A DNA stretch of 14,117 bases from an uncultured Bacillota bacterium (lineage in GTDB: Bacteria > Bacillota > Clostridia > Peptostreptococcales > Anaerovoracaceae), in NCBI GenBank assembly GCA_946631075.1, contig CAMOZS010000027.1, positions 1 through 14,117 of the forward strand. The letters are read 5' to 3'. Below are positions 1 through 6,524 of this stretch, piece by piece. Every line of letters starts with the position of its first letter. The stretch's first letter is position 1. The notes under the pieces were generated by a model, which was not told the DNA's origin, ran no database searches, and saw only the letters and a program-made list of their open reading frames with translations. A program made the position numbers and the translations under genes.

Positions 1-30
1 CCGGGAACTCAATAAGGTTGGATCGGAACA

Positions 31-1206
31 ATGAAGCGGCTGATCCTGCAAATAGCCGTGCTCCTGATGCGGCTGGTCTACACCCCTCTGAAGCTGAGAA
101 AAACGCGGGACAAGATCACCATCATCTCCCGGCAGAGCGACAGCCCATCCGTCGATATCAAGCTCCTGACCGATTATCTGCAGCTGAGATATCCGGACAT
201 CGAATGCGTCGTCCTTTGCCGTCTCATCGGCAAGGGCCTTGGGGGCAAGATCGGATACGTCCTCCACATGGTCCGGCAGATGGCCCAGATCGCCTCATCC
301 CGTGTCGTGGTCCTGGACGGCTACTGCATCGCGGCCTGCGTTCTCCGTCACAAGCCGAAGACGAAGATCATCCAGATGTGGCACGCGGCGGCAGCGGTCA
401 AGAAGTTCGGCTATCAGACCATCGGCAAGTCAGGGGGCCACAGCTCCGTGGTGGCCGAGGCCATGCACATGCATGAGAATTACGACTACATTCTCTGTCC
501 CAGCCGGGAGACGGGACGGATCTTCTGTGAAGGCTTCAACGCCTCTACCAACAAGCTGGTGTACCTGGGTCTTCCCAGGCTGGATCTGGTCTGGGATTCT
601 TCAGGAAGCGGCGATTCGGTCCGCAGCAGATTCGGGATCCCCGCCGATAAGGAGATCCTCCTCTATGTTCCCACTTTCCGGAAGGGGAAGCCGGTTTACA
701 TGAAGGAACTGGTCCGTTCCATCGATCCCGAAAGGTTCGTCCTTGCGGTCCGCCTCCATCCTCTGGATCAGGCGGAAGAGATGACGGATGCCCGGCAGAG
801 GGGACTGCAGGTGATCAGGGACTCCTCCCTGACTACCCAGGAATGGATCCGGGCCTGCGACAGGGTGATCACCGACTATTCCGCCCTCGGGGTCGAAGCG
901 TCCCTGACGGGCAAACCGATCTACTTTTATCTCTATGATATTTCCGAATATGAACGGTCGACGGGTCTGAACGTGGATCCCCGGCAGGAGATGCCTCACG
1001 CGACGGCCATCACGGGTCTGCAGCTGTCGGATCTTCTGGCCGGACCATATGATTTCGATGAACTGCGGAGGTTCCGGGACAAATACATCACCGTCGATAC
1101 CGATGCCTGTACGGCCAGACTGGGGGATTTTATCTATGGACTTATTAAAGAAGTATCTCAGGAAGTTTCTGATGCGCCATCCCAAGATGAGGGTCCGCGT
1201 CCGTGA
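31..1206 (+). CDS. CDP-glycerol glycerophosphotransferase-family protein (TagB-like, divergent motif)
   Basis: A 391-residue protein with the C-terminal catalytic fold of the TagB/TagF family, which transfers glycerol phosphate (or a related polyol phosphate) from a CDP donor to a lipid-linked acceptor at the inner face of the membrane. Family landmarks are in order: a hydrophobic/amphipathic N-terminus (about residues 4-18), a WHA motif at 117-119, GLPRLD at 180-185, RLHP at 241-244 and TDYSA at 281-285. The usual signatures are WHG and TDYSS, so two motif residues are altered; both conserved histidines (118, 243) remain. At 391 residues it is catalytic domain only, as in TagB-type priming enzymes. 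The ATG at 31 has a weak AAGG upstream, and an in-frame TAA at 13-15 could end a preceding gene. It overlaps the next gene. Family assignment is firm; donor and acceptor are unknown. Confidence 0.88.
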   Translation: MKRLILQIAVLLMRLVYTPLKLRKTRDKITIISRQSDSPSVDIKLLTDYLQLRYPDIECVVLCRLIGKGLGGKIGYVLHMVRQMAQIASSRVVVLDGYCIAACVLRHKPKTKIIQMWHAAAAVKKFGYQTIGKSGGHSSVVAEAMHMHENYDYILCPSRETGRIFCEGFNASTNKLVYLGLPRLDLVWDSSGSGDSVRSRFGIPADKEILLYVPTFRKGKPVYMKELVRSIDPERFVLAVRLHPLDQAEEMTDARQRGLQVIRDSSLTTQEWIRACDRVITDYSALGVEASLTGKPIYFYLYDISEYERSTGLNVDPRQEMPHATAITGLQLSDLLAGPYDFDELRRFRDKYITVDTDACTARLGDFIYGLIKEVSQEVSDAPSQDEGPRP

Positions 1207-2380
1207 AGTTCATGTTGCCCTGAAACAGAGCAAATACAGCAAGGCGGCCTCCAAATATCAGATCGATGACAAGCTGGTCATCTTTGAGACCTTCATGGGC
1301 AGGCAGTACGGGGACAACCCCCGGGCCATCTATGAATACATGCTCAGCGATCCCCGCTTCAGCGATTTCCGCTACGTATGGGTCCTGAATGATCCGGACA
1401 AGGTGAAGGAATTTCCCCAGCTGGAGAAGGCCGGGATCGTGGGACTTCGTTCCAAAGGATACTACGAGGCCTACGCTCAGGCCAAATACGTCATCACCAA
1501 CTCCAACCTGGACTACGGCATCATGAAGAGGGAGGGCCAGATCTTTCTGCAGACCTGGCACGGAACCCCCCTCAAGAAACTCCGCTGCGATATCGAGGCA
1601 CAGGACGGAAACGCCCTCAATTCTCTGGAGGAGATCCGCAGCAAGAACAACCTGGACGTGGTCCGCTACGACTATTTCATCGCCCCGTCCCGGTTCGCCG
1701 CGGAAAAGTTCGCCAGCGCCTTCCGGCTGACGGCTCTTGGCATGGAGAAGATCCTGATCGAGACCGGCTATCCCAGAAACGACCTGCTCTATCACTTCGA
1801 TGAGGCTTTCGTACGGGAGCAGAAGCAAAAGCTGGGCATTCCCGAGGACAAGAAGGTCATCCTCTACGCGCCCACCTTCCGTGACAACCAGCACAACGGA
1901 GCCGGCTATGTGTATGACCTGGCTCTGGATTTCGACCGCCTGCGCCGGGAACTGGGAGATGACTATGTCATCCTGCTCAGGGTCCACTATTTCGTGGCCA
2001 GACAGTTTGACTTCGACCAGGCCAGGGGATTCGTCTACGATGTTTCCTCCCTGGACGACATCACCCCTCTGTACACGATCGCGGATCTTCTGATCACCGA
2101 CTACTCCAGCGTTTTCTTCGACTACGCCAACCTGCGCCGGCCCATGATCTTCTACATGTACGACCGGAAGGAATACGCCGATGACATCCGGGGCTTCTAT
2201 ATCGACCTGGATGAGCTGCCCGGCCCGATCGTGGAGAGGGAGGAAGACCTGATCCCGGCCATCCGCCAGGCAGAGGAGACCGCTGCCCTCTACAGGGACA
2301 AGTACGAAGCATTCCATAAAAAATACAACCCCCTGGATGACGGTGACGCCAGCCGGAGGGTCGCGGAGATCCTGTTCTGA
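1136..2380 (+). CDS. CDP-glycerol glycerophosphotransferase-family protein (canonical TagF/TagB-like)
   Basis: A 414-residue enzyme of the TagF/TagB family, expected to transfer polyol phosphate from a CDP donor onto a membrane-linked polymer. All hallmark motifs are canonical: TWHGTP at 140-145, GYPRND at 211-216, RVHY at 282-285 (conserved His 284) and TDYSS at 321-325 followed by the usual acidic patch. I chose ATG 1136 because it has GGGGGA at 1122-1127 and gives an amphipathic basic N-terminus (MDLLKKYLRKFL) suited to membrane binding. ATG 1172, with AGGAAG at 1160-1165, is a credible alternative. With the first start it overlaps the previous gene by 71 nt, so the two are probably translationally coupled. 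No terminator is evident before the convergent minus-strand gene, whose stop lies 3 nt away. Family certain; priming versus polymerising role cannot be decided from sequence. Confidence 0.9.
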   Translation: MDLLKKYLRKFLMRHPKMRVRVREVHVALKQSKYSKAASKYQIDDKLVIFETFMGRQYGDNPRAIYEYMLSDPRFSDFRYVWVLNDPDKVKEFPQLEKAGIVGLRSKGYYEAYAQAKYVITNSNLDYGIMKREGQIFLQTWHGTPLKKLRCDIEAQDGNALNSLEEIRSKNNLDVVRYDYFIAPSRFAAEKFASAFRLTALGMEKILIETGYPRNDLLYHFDEAFVREQKQKLGIPEDKKVILYAPTFRDNQHNGAGYVYDLALDFDRLRRELGDDYVILLRVHYFVARQFDFDQARGFVYDVSSLDDITPLYTIADLLITDYSSVFFDYANLRRPMIFYMYDRKEYADDIRGFYIDLDELPGPIVEREEDLIPAIRQAEETAALYRDKYEAFHKKYNPLDDGDASRRVAEILF

Positions 2381-2383
2381 TAA

Positions 2384-2935
2384 TTATTTGACCTTCTGAA
2401 GAGTGACCGCCATGCCGGTCTCTTCATCATCATAATCCCATTCCGAATTATCGATGGTCAGTTCGCAGTATTCGCCGAAGAAGAGCTTGCCGCTCATCAG
2501 CTCGCTCTTGTAGGCAATGCCGCTGCTGACCTTTTTCCATGTGCCGTTGATCTTTTCTTCTCCGTCGCTGAGATCAGCGCTGAAGGTACCGTCCTTGTTG
2601 ATCTTCAGGGTCAGGTTGCCGTAAAGATTATAGGCCTCTTCAGTATCAGCCCGCCAGGTGCCGTAGAAATTCTTCTCGTCCTTGTTCTTGAGAGCGGCTT
2701 CCTGTTTCAGGGCTTCCAGCTCCGCGTCGGACATCTCCGCGTAGGGATCGGTCTCATAGGAGAAATCATCTTCCTCATCAGAGACGGGCGCGGTCTGTTC
2801 TTCGGCAGCAGTGCCGGTATCGTCCGCGCCGGCGGTGTCTTCTTCGGATGATCCGCAGCCAAAGAGGAGCAGGGACGCGGATACGGCCAGGAGCAGCATC
2901 AGGACAGCCAGTTTGTTTGTTTTGTTCTTGATCAT
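2384..2935 (-). CDS. Secreted lipoprotein with lipocalin-like beta-rich domain
   Basis: A 183-residue protein with a type II signal peptide: basic N-terminus, hydrophobic core at about residues 9-25, and lipobox LFGC with lipidation Cys27. The mature part begins with a Ser/Glu/Asp/Thr-rich acidic linker (about 28-75), then a helical stretch (about 70-88). From about 90 there is a beta-rich region with GTW, a DGTFSAD-like turn and a second GTWK, resembling small lipocalin-like domains common in Firmicute lipoproteins. It should sit on the outer face of the membrane. The start is fixed by GGGAGG at 2947-2952, 10 nt before ATG. It lies 43 nt downstream of the GT-C-like membrane gene on the same strand and is probably cotranscribed with it. 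Function is unknown; a chaperone or partner role for the membrane protein is only a guess. Confidence 0.85.
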   Translation of the reverse strand: MIKNKTNKLAVLMLLLAVSASLLLFGCGSSEEDTAGADDTGTAAEEQTAPVSDEEDDFSYETDPYAEMSDAELEALKQEAALKNKDEKNFYGTWRADTEEAYNLYGNLTLKINKDGTFSADLSDGEEKINGTWKKVSSGIAYKSELMSGKLFFGEYCELTIDNSEWDYDDEETGMAVTLQKVK

Positions 2936-2978
2936 CTTGCAGTTACCTCCCTGTGTGTATTAAATCATAGAAATGTGA

Positions 2979-5057
2979 TCATTCGGTGATCTCATAGACA
3001 TCGACGTCATGGTTGGAGAAACACAGTTTATAATCCGGGCCGGACAGGTCTCCGGCGTCGGTGAACCGCTTGGATACCACCACATAGTCGATCCCCAGCT
3101 TCCGGGCCAGATCTCCCCGCTCCTCATCGGCCGCGTCGAAGAAACGGTCGTTGGTCTTGATCCGGTCAAGCCGCTTCTGCCAGTCTCTGGCCGGAAGATT
3201 GTATCCGGCCCCGGCCAGGTAGCAGATCCGGTTGGAATAGTCGGCGTAGAGGAAGAAGCGGTTGTCCCAGCGGTCGGTCACGTCGAACTTCTTGGGAGAT
3301 ACGGAGTAGTAGCGGTCGGTGGCCAGCAGGGCGTCTCTCGGCGTGTTCTCGTCGATCCAGCGCATGGCCCTGTATTCCTGCTGGCTCATGGACTTGTATT
3401 TGTTTCCGCCAGCGTCCGGGTCGGCGGAATCGATGGCCTCGCCTGCCTGGGAATACAGGAAGCTGGCCAGTCCGACAGCGGACAGGACCAGGGCCGCCGC
3501 GAAGAGGAAGCGGACCAGCTTCATCAGGATCCCCCGATTCTCTTCCATGTCCTCGAAGAACCAGAAGGCGATCAGAGGAGCGAAGAAGACAGTCACGAAG
3601 CCGAAGTAGATCTGACTGTGGCCGTGGTAGTTGAGGATCATCATGGCGATGAAGCCTACCAGGACCGCCGCGTAGACCACCACTCTGGCGAAGTCGAACT
3701 CCCTGCGGCCGCTGAGGACCAGGAAGAGCTCGCGGATGTATCCGATCACAAAGGGCAGGAAGAAGGCGGTCAGAAGGCAGAGAGCGAATGCCCCCAGAAG
3801 GACTCCGTAGCGGAGGACGGAGGGCAGGCCCCAGGACTTCATCAGGGCGATCAGGGGCCCCTTGTAGAAGGTGATATCCAGGATGTTGGCCAGGGCGATC
3901 AGGGATTCCCCGGCGCTGGCCGACTGGCCCTTGGATCCCAGGATGACGGCGTAGACCGCGTAGAATCCCGCGGAGAGGACCAGCAGGGGGATCAGGGTCC
4001 GGAAGGAAGCCTTTCTCAGGATCAGGCCCAGGACCAAGGTGCCCCACATGGAGGCGACCATGACCATGCCGAAGGGGCCCTTGATCCCGGTGTTCAGCAT
4101 CAGGACGGCCAGAAGGGGCAGGAAGGACCGGAAGGCAAAGCCTTTGTCCTTATGGTTCTCATACCATTTATGGAGCAGGATGATGACGACCATGGCGCAG
4201 CTGATCCCGTAACCTGCCACATTCTCATTGCGGAAGATGAACAGGAAGGCGATGGACCGGTCGATGCCCCGGGCGATGAAGATGTTGGAAAGGATCACGG
4301 CCAGGCAGTAGAGGCCGGCCCGTTCCTTACGCCGGCAGAATTCGCTGAACAGGGCGTACAGGGACATGCCGAAGGCGTAGACGGTCATATAGGGGCCGCA
4401 GGTGAACAGCAGAGTGTCCGCCGTCAGTCCGAAGAGGCGGACCGGCACCGAATAGAGCAGCTCCGTGAAAATGTGATAGTTATAAAAGAGACCGGCAAAC
4501 CAGGGGCATTCCAGGGGATAGCCGTGGGACAGAGAGTTGATCAGTCCCAGATGGAAGCCCTTGTCCGGATTCATGGTGATGGTGTGGTCGACCTGGGGCG
4601 ACAGATACAGGTACTGGGTCAGCAGCATGGAATAGAGCAGGCAGACCGCGATGAAGACGCAGAAAGAGGGCGTCATCCAGCCGGTCTTGTCCAGCCTTTG
4701 GGCGCTGCTTCTGCCCAGGAGCAGGACCACGATGTAGATCAGGGAGCAGGCCGGACCGGTCCCGTACAGGATCAGGTCGACGGGGACCAGCTCCGTCAGG
4801 AAGTACTGGAGCGTGACGAAGGCCCAGCCGGTGAAGAAGCCGGCGGCAAGGACCCCCGGGGCCTGATCGAAGCGGATGCCGCAGATCTTCAGGATCAGCT
4901 GGCCCGGAAGCTGTACATAAAAAACGATGAACGCAGCGAAGATCAGAAGTCCCGCCATGTCGGCCCGGTAGACGCCGGCGGCGATCCCGATCATGGCGAG
5001 GACCGCGGCAAGACAGAGCAGTCTGACGGCATTGTTCATTGTTCGGTTTGTAGTCAT
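2979..5057 (-). CDS. Multispan membrane protein, probable GT-C-fold glycosyltransferase
   Basis: A 692-residue protein with roughly a dozen hydrophobic segments across residues 10-535, then a soluble C-terminal region of about 155 residues. The organisation fits GT-C enzymes, which use polyprenyl-phosphate sugars and act on the outer face of the membrane. After the fourth or so segment comes a loop with Asp157, Asp165 and His169 (pattern DKGFH) and an SHGYP motif at 177-181, like the acidic catalytic loop of GT-C families. A tyrosine/histidine-rich segment (FYNYH, 191-195) follows. The C-terminal WIDENTPRDALLATDRYYS stretch (567-585) resembles tails of PMT-like bacterial membrane transferases. 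The start is supported by GAGGTG 4 nt upstream of ATG and a good promoter (5091-5119). It could add sugars to the polymer made by neighbouring genes, but substrate and activity are inferred; a non-catalytic membrane role remains possible. Confidence 0.75.
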   Translation of the reverse strand: MTTNRTMNNAVRLLCLAAVLAMIGIAAGVYRADMAGLLIFAAFIVFYVQLPGQLILKICGIRFDQAPGVLAAGFFTGWAFVTLQYFLTELVPVDLILYGTGPACSLIYIVVLLLGRSSAQRLDKTGWMTPSFCVFIAVCLLYSMLLTQYLYLSPQVDHTITMNPDKGFHLGLINSLSHGYPLECPWFAGLFYNYHIFTELLYSVPVRLFGLTADTLLFTCGPYMTVYAFGMSLYALFSEFCRRKERAGLYCLAVILSNIFIARGIDRSIAFLFIFRNENVAGYGISCAMVVIILLHKWYENHKDKGFAFRSFLPLLAVLMLNTGIKGPFGMVMVASMWGTLVLGLILRKASFRTLIPLLVLSAGFYAVYAVILGSKGQSASAGESLIALANILDITFYKGPLIALMKSWGLPSVLRYGVLLGAFALCLLTAFFLPFVIGYIRELFLVLSGRREFDFARVVVYAAVLVGFIAMMILNYHGHSQIYFGFVTVFFAPLIAFWFFEDMEENRGILMKLVRFLFAAALVLSAVGLASFLYSQAGEAIDSADPDAGGNKYKSMSQQEYRAMRWIDENTPRDALLATDRYYSVSPKKFDVTDRWDNRFFLYADYSNRICYLAGAGYNLPARDWQKRLDRIKTNDRFFDAADEERGDLARKLGIDYVVVSKRFTDAGDLSGPDYKLCFSNHDVDVYEITE

Positions 5058-5090
5058 ATTTCACCTCAACAGCATAGAATATATGTTTTT

Positions 5091-5119
5091 ATTATAATGA
5101 AAAGCGGGGGATGAGGCAA
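5091..5119 (-). promoter_or_regulatory. Sigma-A-type promoter for the minus-strand GT-C/lipoprotein unit
   Basis: Read on the minus strand, TTGCCT (5114-5119) and a perfect TATAAT (5091-5096) are separated by 17 bp (5097-5113). The -35 matches consensus at 4 of 6 positions. The predicted start of transcription is near 5084, giving a short leader of under 30 nt before ATG 5057. Confidence 0.7.
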
Positions 5120-5128
5120 GTAGGCCTC
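5113..5128. promoter_or_regulatory. Inverted repeat between divergent promoters, candidate operator
   Basis: GAGGC (5113-5117) and GCCTC (5124-5128) form an inverted repeat with a 6-bp spacer. It overlaps the -35 of the minus-strand promoter and lies just upstream of the plus-strand -35. A bound regulator could affect both directions. The arms are only 5 bp, so chance occurrence is quite possible. Confidence 0.3.
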
Positions 5129-5129
5129 G

Positions 5130-5158
5130 TTGCGTTTTCAGAGGGCTTATGATATGAT
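5130..5158 (+). promoter_or_regulatory. Sigma-A-type promoter for the plus-strand operon starting with the CapK-like gene
   Basis: TTGCGT (5130-5135) and TATGAT (5153-5158) are spaced by exactly 17 bp. The -10 matches 5 of 6 consensus positions and the -35 keeps the TTG core. A transcript would begin near 5165 and reach ATG 5203 with GGGAGA at 5191-5196 as ribosome binding site. It is back to back with the minus-strand promoter; the two -35 boxes are 10 bp apart. Confidence 0.6.
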
Positions 5159-5202
5159 TATTCTGTATAAGTACGCACAAAAAAGGCAAAGGGAGAGACG
5201 CT

Positions 5203-6510
5203 ATGGGAAGCGAATTCAAGAATCTGATGACACTGCTGTACCTGGCCAAACTGGACCGGCGGGTGCCTACCGACCACCGCAGGATCCGGGACCGTCAGGG
5301 CAAAAAAATACATAAGGTAATGAAGAAGGCATACCAGATCCCCTTCTACCGGAAACGGTTCGATGAGAACGGGCTCACGCCGGATGATTTTCACAGCGCG
5401 GAGGATCTGGCCAAGTTCCCCGTGATGACCAGGGCGGACCTTCGGGGATGGATGCAGGAGGTCCTGAAGGACTACGACGAGGCCAGCGGCCAGCTTGAGA
5501 TCTTCAAGACCAGCGGTTCCTCCGGGATCCCGCTTCGCTTCTGCCTGTCCCACCGGGAGGCAGCCTGCATGAACGCCAACTGGATCCGGGTGACCATGTT
5601 CGCCGGATACCATCCCCTGCGGGGCAAGATGCTCAGCTTCCTGACCACCCATTCCCACGTGGATCCGGAGAAGGGGGATTCTTTCGTGCAAAAGCTGGGC
5701 TTCTTCCGCAGAAAGGTCGTCCCGGAGCACCTCTATGTAGGAGAAGGGATGCGGGATCTGATCGAACTGATCAACGATTATAAACCACAGATGATCGCCT
5801 TCAGGAAGAATGTCCTGGTCCGGCTGGCCGTCTACGCCAAGAACCACGATCTGAAGATCTGGCAGCCCAAGGTCTATACCCCGGTCAGCGAGATGGTGGA
5901 TGAGATCACCCGCCGGCTCCTGCTGGATACCTTCGGCCCCGGCCTCTTTGACGCCTACGGCTGCAACGAGACGGGAAGCTGCGCGGTCCGGCTCCCGGGA
6001 AGCGATGAATACTATATCTACAGCGATACCCACGTGCTGAACCTGATCGACGATGAGGGGAAACTGGCCGATGAGGGAAGCGTGATCGCGACCACCCTGT
6101 ATAAATTCGATTACCCCATCATCAACTACGAAGTAGGGGACAAGGCCGTTTCCGAGACCAGGGACGGGGTCCGCTACCTGAAGCAGATCAAGGGCAGGAC
6201 CAACGACCTGGTCCAGCACGCCAACGGAACAGAGACCTCGGCCACAGAGCTGATGAAGATCCCCAACGGGATCACCGGGATCTCCCAGTTCCGCTACGTC
6301 CAGGAATCCCTGGATGAGATCAGTATCCTCCTGGTCAAGGATCCGGGGGACAGCAAATACTCAAAGGAAGACATCGAAGCCTTCTTCTCGAAGAAGGTGG
6401 AGGACCTGTACGGATATCCGGAATACCGGCTCAACTTCTGCTGGATGGATGAGATCCCGCCGGATGAGAACGGCAAGATGCGCTGCTTCATCTGCAAGGT
6501 GAAGAAATAA
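5203..6510 (+). CDS. CapK/PaaK-like adenylate-forming enzyme (phenylacetate-CoA ligase family)
   Basis: A 435-residue protein of the ANL adenylate-forming superfamily, PaaK/CapK branch. These enzymes activate a carboxylate with ATP as an acyl-AMP; CapK-like members are common in capsule and exopolysaccharide clusters, where their substrates are mostly unproven. The phosphate-binding loop is TSGSSGIP at 103-110, the aromatic/acidic motif is YGCNETG at 252-258, KGRTND is at 330-335 as the hinge region, and the C-terminal lid carries NGKMR with candidate catalytic Lys425. Length fits the family. No signal peptide or membrane segment is seen, so it is cytosolic. It is first in the plus-strand operon, 14 nt before the next transferase gene, suggesting that the activated acyl or amino-acyl group ends up on the polymer. 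The GGGAGA ribosome binding site supports ATG 5203. The substrate cannot be read from sequence. Confidence 0.87.
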   Translation: MGSEFKNLMTLLYLAKLDRRVPTDHRRIRDRQGKKIHKVMKKAYQIPFYRKRFDENGLTPDDFHSAEDLAKFPVMTRADLRGWMQEVLKDYDEASGQLEIFKTSGSSGIPLRFCLSHREAACMNANWIRVTMFAGYHPLRGKMLSFLTTHSHVDPEKGDSFVQKLGFFRRKVVPEHLYVGEGMRDLIELINDYKPQMIAFRKNVLVRLAVYAKNHDLKIWQPKVYTPVSEMVDEITRRLLLDTFGPGLFDAYGCNETGSCAVRLPGSDEYYIYSDTHVLNLIDDEGKLADEGSVIATTLYKFDYPIINYEVGDKAVSETRDGVRYLKQIKGRTNDLVQHANGTETSATELMKIPNGITGISQFRYVQESLDEISILLVKDPGDSKYSKEDIEAFFSKKVEDLYGYPEYRLNFCWMDEIPPDENGKMRCFICKVKK

Positions 6511-6524
6511 CTGAAAGGCTGGCT

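Noticed and set aside
1..15. Possible 3' end of an upstream gene (frame 1 ends with TAA at 13-15)
   Set aside because: Four codons and a stop are too little to support a gene; kept only as a hint that the first gene belongs to a longer operon.
1049..1135. Longer N-terminus for the second transferase from ATG 1049
   Set aside because: It would overlap the first gene by over 150 nt, has no good ribosome binding site, and adds 29 residues (Gly/Pro/Ser-rich) that do not look like a family N-terminus.
3009..5114. 701-codon open frame on the plus strand opposite the GT-C-like gene
   Set aside because: It is antisense and codon-aligned to a convincing membrane protein, its translation is low-complexity and rich in Gly/Gln/Asp/Glu with no family features, and it has no ribosome binding site. 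The GC-rich codon use avoids TTA, CTA and TCA, which leaves long antisense frames.
5148..5153. Second TATGAT overlapping the plus-strand -10
   Set aside because: Spacing to TTGCGT would be 12 bp, too short for sigma-A; the copy at 5153-5158 has 17 bp.
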